NCBI GenBank assembly: GCA_003952965.2
Contig: CM025853.1
Coordinates: 11,479,187-11,543,186 of the forward strand
Direction: 5' to 3'
Length of the DNA: 64,000 nt
Source: Morella rubra
Lineage: Eukaryota > Streptophyta > Magnoliopsida > Fagales > Myricaceae
Position numbers and translations under genes: made by a program. A model generated the notes under the pieces. That model was not told where the DNA came from, did not search any database, and saw only the letters and a list, made by a program, of their open reading frames with translations. Positions 12,501-22,977 of this stretch are shown here, piece by piece (the stretch's first letter is position 1; each line of letters starts with the position of its first letter).

Positions 12501-13347
12501 ACTGTCCTGTTCCTTTCCATTTCTTCCTATTGGCTAAACTTTATGCTCCCTTTTGTTATCTTTTGCACAGTAATCCAAAAAGCTGGACTCAAACTTTTTA
12601 TTTCACAAAAGCAATCACAATAGAAAATCTAAGTGATTCTGATCTACTTCTAACAAGATTCCAATTGTTTCAAATGGGTATTGTTAAGTACCTTACAATG
12701 TGTCATACCATCGACTGATCTGCTTAGACATATTGGCAGGCAATTGATTAATTGGTTCTCTCCTAAAACCAGTTTCAACTTTCCAGCATGCAAGGCATAT
12801 CAGATGCACGTAATAATAAATTGAAACATAATAAACGCGATTATACCATCCGTCCACATTCTACCCTCTAGCCATTTTATGGATATTTTGAGTCATCCCA
12901 TCCATACAGGGAAAAAAGAAAAAAACGCAGTAAGCAGCATTATACACGAACAAAAATTTTCTGTGAAAATCCATGTCAAACAACAGTTAATTACACAACA
13001 CACCAAATACCGCTGTGAGTAATTACTCCAAAGATACCAATAACACAAATAAACATAGATCTAATCTGCGTAAAGTTTAGAATTTTACGGTTGCAGGTGA
13101 CTGGGTTGAAAGGAGCAGAAGGGAAGGACCAGACTGTGTTCCTGAACTCGGGGGAAGTGAAGAGTGTCTTGATGGGTTCGTTGGCAGGGCCCGAGTCTCC
13201 CAACCCATGCAGCCACAGAACAAAGCTTCGAGCCATTGAGTCTGCTTTCGAAGATTGGTTGGGCGCCGAGAATAATATGAACAAAATGGTGCTAGTCAGG
13301 GTGATTCCAATGACAGCAACGGGCTTTGCCAGTAGCCTAAGCTTCAT
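9519..13347 (-). CDS. SOBER1/acyl-protein-thioesterase-like serine hydrolase, copy A (251 aa, membrane-anchored form)
   Basis: Six exons on the minus strand: 13347-13089, 11987-11935, 10936-10813, 10665-10544, 9798-9691, 9608-9519. Phases are consistent and give 251 residues. The protein is an alpha/beta hydrolase of the acyl-protein thioesterase/carboxylesterase family (plant SOBER1/TIPSY1 group), expected to remove acyl groups from proteins or small esters. The start region reads MARSFVLWLHGLGDSGPA. The nucleophile is in GFSQGG (Ser143), the acid is Asp197 (GMDDRT) and the base is His229 (YPGLGHS), so the triad is complete. Residues 1-37 precede the usual MARSF start and contain a hydrophobic segment (about 9-27, IGITLTSTILFILFSA), a probable signal anchor. 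Initiation at the inner Met would give a soluble 214-aa form. The intron-3 donor (GTCTCC) is weak. It is the tandem partner of copy B. Confidence 0.9.
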
Positions 13348-13499
13348 TTCTAGTCGTTCATGGTGTCCTTTTTGTTCTCGTGTGTGGAAATTGGGGAAAC
13401 AAGGGTGAAAAGACCTATTGCTCCTTTCCTGATTCAGAACGGCAGCAAAAAGAATGTTCTTGTTTACACTAAGCCCCAAACGGCAGTCGTACATCACAT

Positions 13500-14167
13500 C
13501 ACATGAGGTGCACTTAAAAGAGCAGTTATATGGCAGTTGGATATTTTACCGCCAGTTATTGTTTGGATGCTTCAAAAAATTTATTTGGAGGTACTGTTGG
13601 ATTTTATAGACTTTTAGGCAGTTTTATAAAAAGTTGGTAGAAAATTTGAATAATATTTAATTGAAGATCAATCTTTATTAAAATTTATAAAAAAGTGTGG
13701 AGGGAAAATATTAGATAGCTTTTTTATATAAAAAAATGTTAAGAGTTTGTGAAAAAATACTGAGAAAGATATATGGAGGGTGTTTGTTTTCCCAATATTT
13801 TGAGGCATCAAAATTTTCAACAAAACAAACACACTCCAAAATTTTTAACTTTTACACATACACTTTACTTTTCACAAATCCCAATAAATCTCAATAAAGT
13901 AAAGATTCTTAAAATTTCGGAATATTCTTCAAAATTTTGGCAAACAAACACCTCCATAATTTTGTGAATTTTTTATTTTTATGAAAAGATGTTGTAACTC
14001 CTAATGGGCAGCTCTGTTTGGGCTTGATATTACTGGACCTTTTTTGACCCACTTACATACGACAGAGACATGTTTACGAGACGACTCTAGGAGACAATAT
14101 ACGCGTGGTCCAAATATAATACCACATGATACATCAGTCGCATAGTGTACAAATAATACGAAATCCG
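13500..14167. other. spacer between the two SOBER1-like genes
   Basis: AT-rich spacer with no coding evidence. It contains the MITE-like inverted-repeat element at 13775-13955. The rest shows nothing recognisable. Confidence 0.6.
13775..13955. mobile_element. MITE-like element with GGAGGTGTTTG termini
   Basis: The left end ggagggtgtttgttttccc and right end ggcaaacaaacacctcc are inverted repeats enclosing about 180 AT-rich bases with internal aaaattt motifs. The target duplication is ambiguous (TAT on the left, ATA on the right). The size and termini resemble the other GTTTG-ended elements in this window. Confidence 0.55.
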
Positions 14168-14523
14168 GGCATCATATTTATTGTAGAACTGCCAAATAAT
14201 TTTGTAAAAATGATACAATAATATTTCTGCACTTATGTACATAGGCCCCAACATGCAGGGCCAGGCAATCACAGACACCCTCCATAGTACCACTCACAAA
14301 AATAGCAACGCAAGGTTTTTGGTCCGCATAAATAGCATGTCCTTGTTTCATCCATAACCTGAAATTTGCTTGGGGCAAAGTTACTAAAACCAGCATTTGG
14401 ATTTACTTCCATTCTACGTAGCTTGCAGCTGTAAAATTTCTTTGTGTAATGTGATTTTATGCCAGCCGGAGAAATCTGAGACAAGATTATAATCAGATGC
14501 ACATCCTATTTCACCCAGGCCCT

Positions 14524-17500
14524 TTATGAAGAACTCTGCATACGAGTCTTGATCCATGATTCCAGGTACTTCAGCTCCTCAGTGGTTATTGTATGGCCAA
14601 GACCAGGATAAGCCTGTAAAATGAAGACTTTCTATGGGATAAGTCCTGTAGAAATCAGGAAGCCATCTGAGGAAGTACTAAAAGATGTCAATGTACTACC
14701 TTGAACTCGCAGCTTACACCGGCTTGTTCAAGGAAAGGGGGACCAGCTTGTCCAGCTTCAAAAAGTACAGTTCTGTCCTCCGTCCCATGACACCACAAAA
14801 CAGGTGTCTGCATATACATTCAGATTCACAGAACAAAACATGAGTAAATCGAAGAGTTACAATTAATGTAAAATAGAAAGAATACAGATCTGCCACTTTA
14901 ACCTGTTCGACTCAAGGTGTTACTCTCTGGCTGATGATGCATGAAAACGCCAGTGAGGCCTATTATCAGATATGATTAGGTGATTTTAAAACACTCAGCG
15001 GGAAATACTGGTACATGCAACTATATCAGTATTGAAAATGTGATTATCCTATGGATTTTAACAGAGACAAATTAGAAACTGCATGAGGTGATTCTAGCAA
15101 GATCTTCTCATTTGATGAGAAGGTGCTAGGATGAAACACTGACCCTCTTGCATGGGTAATCTCTAGCAAACAGAAAGCATTGACCTTTGTCTCCAGAGTA
15201 GTCAGTGCCAATCATTAGAACTGAATGCATGCAACTTGTTTCAGTGAGAGACTTCGACCCATCAAGCACTACTTCACTGCAACCTATCAGCAAATTTAAA
15301 TCTACACCGCTCTTGTTGACACGCCACAAAATCTTGTGTAGGAACAATAATTTTCATTACGAGACTGAAGAGATCTCACTCATCCAAAATGGATGAATCA
15401 GAGAAGTTGCACAAAGGATGGACAAGATAGAAGAGAAATACCCTCTTTGCATTTGGTGGAATTCGTTGTATTATAGATGAATTGAAAGGGACCCAGCCGC
15501 TGAAGACAGCCCCTCCTCCTAGAGTTTTCGGATACAGTAGAACACTGGCCAAGGCCAAGGCACCTGCAAAAGAATTATTAAAAAAAGTTTTGCAGAACTG
15601 GCACTAGCGGTTTGTCGTGCAAATAAACAATGGGAAAATGTTTACTGGGTGTGTGGGCGTTTGGGGGGGAAAAGGAAAGGGGAGAGGGGGGGAGATGTTG
15701 AAGAGCAAGAGCAAGAGGGAAACCTCCTTGACTGAGTCCACACACAAATACATTATTAGGAGCTGTGCCAGCAGCTATTTCCTTGTCTATCATTGCATGC
15801 ACATTCTGAACTGCTTTAAGCACACTGCTTTCATCTTTTGGAGAATCCTGAACCATGTTTAGCAAAATAGTCTCAATGATTTCTCTAAAAATCAGTAAAA
15901 TCAACTAGTACAGTATCCACCCAATTTGCAATCCTCTTGGAAATTCCTTGCACGCTTTTAACCGTTGAAGAATACACGAAAAATGCCAAAAAAGTTTTGA
16001 TAACCAATGGTAACCTATTGAAGGTTCAAGTGGAGATAAGTCTCAAGACACTGCAGAGCCAGCCAAACTTGCTTTCCATGAATAACATCCATCTACCAAA
16101 CAACACAAAAGGTCAGGCTTCTAACTAGTTTCCTACTAATGGACAGGGTATCAACTTGTGATCCTCCTTGACTGGACCTCAGAGTCAACGCAATTAAGAT
16201 GCGGAGAATGAACTTGTGCACCACATGCATCCTAGGATTCATCAGCTTTAAAAACACAGATTTTGGATCACGAATTACACTAGGAGGAGTTACCAGATAA
16301 ACCCCGGTAAACACAAAAAAAAGCAGGCAAACATTATTTGTATGATTCCAAATCGTTTTGTACATCCAGTGCTTCTGTCACTCTCTACATGGACTTGTAT
16401 CAGAACCTTGTGGCATCTGTAACACACTAGGTTGAGTGAACCATAATTTTGGGCTAAGCCTGTTCCTATTTGTTAGGGTGAACACCACGCAACACTAACA
16501 AGGCACTTCAATGCCTTGAGTGTGAATAAACAAATGCCAAGCCAAACTCGAATTATGGCAACCATCAAGCAGAGACCGCAGATGAGCTTACCACTAAAGC
16601 TAACATTAACGAGAGTGTGCACCTTTAAAAGTTAATCAATTTCACAGGTCAAATCAAAACATGAATAGCAACCCATTGAACAGAATTCTAGTTCATACGA
16701 GAATCAACAATGAAATTCCTTATCGCCGCCTTGTTTCCAACAGCATCCTGAACGGGATCCAAATTGGTATACCACCACCATCAGACAAGTAATAGAACTT
16801 ATCATACCGTATGGAGCCATCGCCGCAGTATAGTATAGCACCCTATGATGCCCTGCACCCTTTCGGCAGGTTGGCGAGCAGAATCCTGAAACGGAATTCA
16901 ACCATGGGATTCGAGAGGTAAATCAAAAAGAAATAAAGAAAAAATGGTAGAATAACTCACAGCCGTAACAGGCATCTCGTGAATGTCAAACCATGACGGC
17001 ATCACAGCACCATCTACAAGGAGAAGCAAATACCCAATAGAATTGAATAGAATTCTATAACATCTTCATCAGAAAGCTAAATCTTTGACTTGCTATTCTA
17101 GACTATGACACAACCCCTCATTCTGATTTTATTTTCTCAAAAAAGAAGAAGCATCCCAGAAATTCACAAAAGCCTTCCACGAAGAAAGCAGTGCTTCACA
17201 AGACAGCACCCTGACAAAAAGTGAAGGAGAAAACAAATCAACAAAGAGGCAATAGTTGGACAAGATAAAATACCCAAGTGGATGGAGATGCCAAGCACTT
17301 GAAATGAGTCTAATGGAAACTTTGTACTGGTTAGAAAATCCTCTGAATAAATGTTACAATAATTATTGAAATATGTAGCTTGATTCATAGGCCATGGTTC
17401 TCAGGGAGGATCTATCATCTCCTATTCCACTTAGCTGTGGAATTTTGTATCGATGATTGCCAGATTGCAAGGTAAAGCACCATGGGTTAAAAAAAAAAAC

Positions 17501-18270
17501 ACAAAGAAGGGACAAATGCTATGGCACTGTCCTGTTCCTTTCCATTTCTTCCCATTGGCTTAACTATATGCTCACTTGTGTTATCCTTAGAACAGTAATC
17601 CAAAAAACTGGACAACTAGTCAATTAATTTCTTACACAAAGCAATCACAATAGAAAATCTATGTGATTCACATCTACTTCTAATTAGATTCAAATCGTTT
17701 CAAATGGGTACTGTAAACTTCAAAGTATCTTACAATTCGCAGATGCACGCAATGATTGTAACTTCCAGCTACAAAGAAGTGTTTTAGTTGAAACAAAGGA
17801 AACGTGATTATCCAACCCCTACACATTCTACCTCTTACCAATTTACGGATAGTTTTGACTTTTGAGTCATCCCATCCATACAGGGAAAAAAAGAAAAAAC
17901 GCTGTAAGCAGCATTTTACACGAACAAAAATTTCTGTGAAAATCCGTCTCAAACAACAGTTAAGCCCTTCAATTACACGACAGACAAAATACCGCTGTGA
18001 GTAATAACTCCAAAGATACCTATAACACAGGCTACACAGCTAAACAAAAATCTAAATCTGCATAAAGTTTAGACTTTTACTGTTGCAGGTAACCGGGTTG
18101 AAAGGAGCAGATGGGAAGGACCAGACTGTGTTCCTGAACTCAGGGGAAGTGAAGACGGTCTTGATTGGTTCGTTGGCAGGGCCCGAGTCCCCCAACCCAT
18201 GCAGCCACAGAACAAAGCTTCGAGCCATTGAGTCTGCTTTCGAAGGTTGGTTCTGCTGCGAGAATACCAT
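14524..18270 (-). CDS. SOBER1/acyl-protein-thioesterase-like serine hydrolase, copy B (228 aa, soluble form)
   Basis: Six exons on the minus strand: 18270-18081, 17013-16961, 15847-15724, 15563-15442, 14807-14700, 14613-14524. The phases match copy A and give 228 residues. It is in the same family as copy A, with an intact triad: Ser120 in GLSQGG, Asp174 in GTEDRT, His206 in GLGHT. Differences from copy A include Met-Asp to Thr-Glu before the catalytic Asp, and WSHG to WCHG. A 4-nt deletion relative to copy A puts the upstream anchor-coding region out of frame behind a TGA. The first in-frame Met is therefore MVFSQQ (18270), or the inner MARSF start at 18228. The product should be cytosolic. 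The intron-3 donor is GTTTCC. It is probably functional, because every splice site and the frame are kept. Confidence 0.88.
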
Positions 18271-18302
18271 GAACCAAACCGTGCTACTCAGGTTGATTCC
18301 AA

Positions 18303-18335
18303 TTACAGCAATGGGCTTTGCTGCTCATGTTTCAT
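18303..18335 (-). other. 10-codon upstream ORF left by loss of the anchor in copy B
   Basis: The ATG aligned with copy A's start codon (18335) now opens a frame of only ten codons ending in TAA at 18303, upstream of the MVFSQQ start. It could dampen translation of copy B if it is in the transcript. This is inference from the alignment of the two duplicated first exons. Confidence 0.5.
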
Positions 18336-18500
18336 TTCTGGTCTTCCTTGGCAGTTGGCAGCTCCCTTTTCCTATTCGGGTTTGGAAACTGGGGAAACGT
18401 CCTTATTACTCATGTCCTGATTCACCTGAATCAGAACTGCACCAAAAAATAGTGGTGTTGTCGTTGTTGTTTCCACCAGGCCCCAAACGGTAGTCGTACT

Positions 18501-20198
18501 CGAACATAACATAAGTTATACAAAAAATATAAAAAATACTTCAAGAGCAGCAATCGTTGCGCGACAGTTGGATATTTAACGGCGACTTATTTAGACCTAA
18601 CACAATCTTGTTTAATGGTCATTACAGAAGAGGTTCGCAGAATCGCAGCAGAAATGCGTTCTGGTGGCGGTCTTACGTACAAACCGATTTGAGACGCATT
18701 AATTACTCCCTTAAACTATTTTTTTTTCCTCTTTTTTTATTTTTGGGCTTAATAATGAACTTAATTAGTTATAAAATCGCAAAACCGTGGAGTTGAATTT
18801 ATTTTTTATTGTATACCTTAGAAATGGCTTAACTCTTCATCTTCTAGAACGTTCGTTTGACCAGGATCAGTAGAATTTATGGCAGGAGAAAAAACGAAGC
18901 ATAGAGTCGTCTTTATCATACGGAAATTTCTAACTCTTTATCTTAAGAAATGGTCATTCTTTCTAACACATGACTATAGGAATTAGGACACGGCCTTTGG
19001 AATCCTCTGCCAAGTGACGACTGACGAGGTTCACCACATGAAAGGAACACAAACAGATTTTCTATTTTTTATTTCTTTTCAAACGGAAATAAAATTAACC
19101 TAATCTCTTTATTTATTTATTTCTTAAATGGGTTATATCTTATATGTTTGCTTAATCTATTTAGGCTTGAGCCTAAATGGGTGCTTCTTGGTAATTTAGT
19201 TTAGAGTCAAGTTATAATATGGAGACATTATTTGACATGATGATTATTATATGGGGACATGAATGCTAATTGGGCAAGCTTCGAATAACACATCTTTAGC
19301 TTGAATGAGGACCCACATAAAATCTTAGAATCGCTTTTAACTTTTAGAAAGCTTTAGCCAATTGACAATTAATGGATAGAAAAATACACATAAAACGTAG
19401 TGATTCTTGATTCTCTCTCATTTGTTATATCTAGGTCTGTTTGTGTGCATGTTTAAGGGAAGTATGATTCTTTATGGCACCTACAAGACCACATAAGCTG
19501 TCTTCCTAATCTTCTAGAAAACTAAAATTAAGGTAAGCAAATGTTTCATTCCTTTCATGAGCATGTTTTTAGGAGATAATGATTCTCTTTAATTTTGAGT
19601 TAGGATTAAATATTTCACTTCGAAGAGGTATTGACACAGCATATGAACCACATCATTCCATGATTCAATATAAGACAATATGAGCCATAAACATTAAGTT
19701 AATTTTATACTTGTCTATGATCTGTTTTTGAATTGGACCATCCAATTTTATCATAATTGGAAAGATTTGAATATGGTTTAAAAAAAAAAAAAAAATCCTT
19801 ATCCGAAGAGATTAATATATACCGTGTATGTGACCGTTGCAACTTTGATGCTAGCTAGTATCTCCCCCAAAAAATACGTAATACCGACTTCTTGCTTTAC
19901 AAAAGAAAAAAAAAAACGCTTCTTAAAGGGAGCACTATGAAGTACGTACATCACAGAAGCTTGCAAAGGAATAACAGAAAACTATTTTTAGAATTTAATT
20001 ATCTCAAAAGCTTGCGATAAAATTAAGGAACAGTACTATTTTTGGATATTATCTTATCGCAAGTAGATCGTAACACTCGCACCTGTGCCATATATGCCTC
20101 ATGCTCTCGCTCGATCGACTTCTCCTTTTTCCGTATAATTCTCAAGATATACCAGAGTAGGTAAGGTTCCACACAACGCCGTCTGCTAGTCAAAAGAC
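18501..20198. other. intergenic, AT-rich, upstream of RALF copy 1
   Basis: No gene seen. It includes an (A)15 tract near 19780 and a short inverted repeat, cttgcgataa (about 20012) with ttatcgcaag (about 20052), in the probable RALF promoter region. A catatatgcc TATA-like stretch lies near 20090. Confidence 0.55.
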
Positions 20199-20439
20199 AT
20201 GGCCGCGTACAAAGGCTTGGTTATCTGCATGGTGTCTCTCTTGGTTTGCTCGTTGTTTGCCCAAGAAGCGAATGTACGGTTTGCACGAATGCATTGGATA
20301 TGGAGCTCTGAAGAAAGGCAAGCAACATAAGTGCAAGAATGGAAAGTGCAGTCTGCCTCGGCTAAGCACCCCTTATTCCAGGGGTTGCGAGCCGATAGAG
20401 AGGTGTAGGGTTAAACCGCCGGTAACTCCAGATGATTAG
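20199..20439 (+). pseudogene. RALF-like peptide gene, signal peptide and mature domain in different frames
   Basis: The ATG at 20199 opens a signal peptide (MAAYKGLVICMVSLLVCSLF, cleavage near AQEA) closely matching the intact RALF gene at 22258. That frame runs into a stop after about 43 codons. In the next frame, from about 20262 to the TAG at 20437, lies a RALF mature domain: CIGYGALKKGK, two mid-chain cysteines, PYSRGC, RCR. RALFs are secreted cysteine-rich peptides perceived by FERONIA-type receptor kinases. A single-base indel between about 20258 and 20275 would explain the break, whether mutation or sequencing error. RALF genes normally lack introns and I see no convincing splice pair here. 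No RRXL protease site is present before the mature part, as in the short RALF subgroup. Confidence 0.8.
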
Positions 20440-20957
20440 TATTTTTTTTTTTTGAAAAGATATACAGAAATAATGGAGCTTCACATAGGGACCTAATTTC
20501 CTCATTCTATGGCTTCCATTAATGACTCTTGACTAATTCTTCCTCTTTCTCTACGTGATATAGAGACTCATGAGTGTAACCTCTTTTAGGAATGTTTATT
20601 TGTTTGCTGACTGTTCTTTCTGGACTGAACAGAACCATAACTTAAATTATATATGATTAAACTTATTATTTCGATCGTACAAATTTAAACTGTTGGGTTA
20701 TGGTCTCGAGGATTTGAAGCCTGCTTTCTTGTGATCCATGGCGCCTACCACCCCGTCCTCCTTTTGTATTTCTCTTGTACGTGTTATTCTTGGGCGAGTA
20801 CGAGGTTGGTCTTGCATTGTGTCTCCTTCTGGTTATTTATTAGATTGCCATCACAGGTTAAGTACTCATTTGGTCTCTAAATTTTGCATCTAAGATTGCA
20901 AAATTGCGAGGTAACCGTGAGTTCCAAAATAAAGAAAGAATGGGAAAAATTGTTTGA

Positions 20958-21130
20958 AAATGTAAAGTCCCACATTGCTAAAGCAATGTGGGCAATTGAA
21001 ACCAATAGCTTATAAATAAAACCTTAATGTAACCTTTTGAATATAAGTGAGAAAACAGAATGCCCAGTTGGGCCTTCTAACAGTGGAAGTAGGTCTATGA
21101 CCGAACCACTTAAATATTTTGTTTCACTTA
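20958..21130. mobile_element. small LTR/TRIM-like insertion inside the vestigial intron
   Basis: This block is absent from the two homologous introns. It starts tgtaaagtcccacattgc, a motif common at plant TRIM/LTR starts, and holds the palindrome cccacattgctaaagcaatgtggg. Its right end is not sharp and no target duplication was confirmed. Confidence 0.45.
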
Positions 21131-21268
21131 TCAGTTTAAATTTTTTATTTCTTACAAAAATGCTATGGCATATCCCAATATTCTAGCATTGTCCTGTTTC
21201 TTTTTCCATTTCTTTCTATTGGCTTAAGTACCAGTTATTAAAAAAAAAAAAAAAAAAAGCAGGACTAA

Positions 21269-21468
21269 GGGTGTGTTTGATTGTTAAAATTTTAGGGAAG
21301 TTAAAAATTTTAGGGTATTGGATTTGGTGAAAAAGTGAAGAGAGAGATGATTTTTAATATTTATTATAATGAAAAGTAATGATGTGATGGGAATAGAGAT
21401 ATTATATTGTAATTTTTTATTGTGTTAAAATTTTAAGAAGTGTAAAATTTTACGTTTCAAACGCACTC
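21269..21468. mobile_element. 200-bp PIF/Harbinger-type MITE with TAA target duplication
   Basis: The termini are GGGTGTGTTTGA (left) and TCAAACGCACTC (right), imperfect inverted repeats. TAA lies immediately outside both ends (21266-21268 and 21469-21471). The element interrupts a sequence that is continuous in both homologous hydrolase introns, which proves insertion. The internal motif gtgaaaaagtgaagagaga recurs in similar elements near 37805, 39365 and 40436. Confidence 0.75.
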
Positions 21469-22257
21469 TAAATTAAAGACAAAGTGATTCAGATGTACTT
21501 TAATTAGATTCCAATTGTTTCAAATGGGCATGGTTAAGTATATATCATACATTAATAATCCACTGATCTGTCTAGCCATATTATTAACACACTGATCAAT
21601 TTCACCCTGCAGATGATCAACCTGCGGTGAATCTAGCTAGATTGATCTTTCTTCATTTGTTTGCTCTATGGCAAAAGGTTGACGCTCATGCTACTCATGT
21701 GAATGGGATCATCGATCGAGTGACTCTTTGAATTTTTTATTTTTTTTATTATCTACTTTAATCTTCACGCCATATCAATGTGTAGTGGAGCCAAAAGCAC
21801 GAATCATTAACTATCTTAATGATATCTATTGTATTTAGCATTAATAAAGTTGAATGACAAGTTGAATATGTCATCATGTCCTTTTACACGAATTTTACGG
21901 CAATGTTTTTGTTTTTTTTTTTGTTTTTTTTTTTGCGTTCGTACTAAAGGGCTGTTTTTTTTTTTTTTTTTTTTTTTTGGGGCCTTCCTTAACAAAACGG
22001 TCTATTCCAATCATCATTAGCACCCCTGAATGCTTGTGCTTGTTCCGTCTGTAACACGGGTGTCTTCTCCAGTACTATTTGTCTACGGACACAGCTATAT
22101 ATTTCAACTTTAAGCCTCGCAGATTAAACCCATCATCACCAGTACTACGTCCACCACCACCTCCTTCCCTTGCCCAGTTGCCCAGTACTAGTAGACGATC
22201 GTCGTCGGCCGGTGAGGTTCTAAAAACTGTTTTTTTTTTTTTTTTTGTTTCCCAGAC

Positions 22258-22530
22258 ATGGCCATATCCAAAGCATCGGTTATCTGTATGGCCGCTCTCT
22301 TGGTTTGCTCGCTGTTCATCGAAGCCATAGATACCGATGCTTATGTTGGATATGGCGCTTTAGGTCGAGATCGTGCTAATTGCAGGAGTCTCAAGGCTCA
22401 GGAGCGCTGTTCGGCTCTGCCACCTGCAGTCAACCCTTATCACCGGGCTTGCGTTAAGATATCCAGGTGCGAGCGTGATCCATCAAACACAGATCAGAAC
22501 ATAGATGATGACAAACCAGACGGAGCTTGA
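22258..22530 (+). CDS. RALF-like secreted signalling peptide (90 aa)
   Basis: Intronless frame of 90 residues, starting at an ATG just after a poly(T)-rich leader. Residues 1-24 form a hydrophobic signal peptide (ICMAALLVCSLFIEA). The mature part begins near DTDAYVGYGALGRDR, carrying the RALF YxxYGAL-type receptor-binding motif. Four cysteines follow (NCRS, ERCS, RACV, SRCE), as expected for two disulphides, with PYHRAC replacing the common PYxRGC. There is no RRILA-type S1P site, so it is a short RALF released by signal peptidase alone. The C-terminal tail is acidic (DQNIDDDKPDG). It is likely a ligand of a CrRLK1L receptor in the apoplast. Its sister gene at 20199 is frameshifted, leaving this as the only intact copy here. 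Confidence 0.88.
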   Translation: MAISKASVICMAALLVCSLFIEAIDTDAYVGYGALGRDRANCRSLKAQERCSALPPAVNPYHRACVKISRCERDPSNTDQNIDDDKPDGA

Positions 22531-22557
22531 TCGAGATATTTTGATGATCATGAGGGC

Positions 22558-22760
22558 CATGAGGGCTGTTTACATGGTTTTCTAAAACATCATCGGGCAA
22601 CGCAAAAAGTAGAATAAGCCCTACTTGCAGATTAGTTGTGTGTAATGAATAATGTGAATGAGAGCCATGCCCATGAGGGCTGTTTACATGGTCTTACTCT
22701 TATAAAACATCGTCGGGCAGCGCAGAAAATTAGAATAAATCCTACTTGTGGAACGAAAAA
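22558..22760 (+). repeat. 114-bp tandem duplication in the RALF 3' flank
   Basis: The block beginning catgagggctgtttacatgg occurs at 22558 and again at 22672. Both are followed by aaaacatc[a/g]tcgggca[a/g]cgca. A further degenerate gtgcaacgaaaaatgtga word recurs near 22755 and 22807. It probably lies in the 3' UTR of the intact RALF gene. Confidence 0.75.
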
Positions 22761-22977
22761 TGTGAATTTTGTTTGGTTAAGTACTAGTGTTTTGTACAAC
22801 AGTTGTGTGCAACGAAAAATGTGACTTTGGTTTGGTTTAGTGTTTCAGTTTGAATTTCATGAAATTGGTCTTCAAACCGTTGACCTGAGAATTGTGGTTG
22901 GTTTGGTCATTTATAGTATTCCTTTATTGTTTATTCTAATGGCCAAAGCGAACGAAAACTAAACAAAAGGAACTGCA

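Larger units (their letters stand above)
9205..18500. repeat. tandem segmental duplication carrying two SOBER1-like genes
   Basis: Segment A (about 9205-13495) and segment B (about 14168-18500) align along their whole length: 3' flank (gcatcatatttattgt...), all six exons, most introns, and the 5' flank (gccccaaacgg...). Intron sequences still align well but carry indels, for example around 10010-10340 against 15120-15400. The spacer 13496-14167 holds a MITE-like element. Both copies keep identical exon phases. Confidence 0.9.
20875..21610 (-). pseudogene. vestigial third copy of SOBER1-like intron 1 (no exons left)
   Basis: Blocks match intron 1 of both hydrolase genes in order: ctaagattg...gaggtaac...gagttccaaa (compare 12400-12470 and 17450-17490), then gcattgtcctgtttc...ttctattggct (12498-12540), then gattcagatgtactt...ccaattgtttcaaatggg (12635-12680), then cactgatctg. 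The blocks are separated by an LTR-like insertion (about 20958-21130) and a 200-bp MITE (21269-21468). No exon homology remains nearby. Confidence 0.75.
20440..22257. other. intergenic between RALF genes, built of duplicated and inserted fragments
   Basis: The segment 20464-20740 is duplicated at 25560-25790. About 20875-21610 is a leftover of SOBER1-like intron 1 interrupted by two insertions. Homopolymer T tracts lie near 21905-21978 and 22229. A TATA-like gctatatattt at about 22091 may serve the next gene. Confidence 0.65.

Noticed and set aside
13348..13497. Upstream Met codons extending copy A by 50 residues
   Set aside because: The extension is not hydrophobic or family-like; the ATG at 13347 gives a standard signal anchor, and homologues start there or at MARSF.
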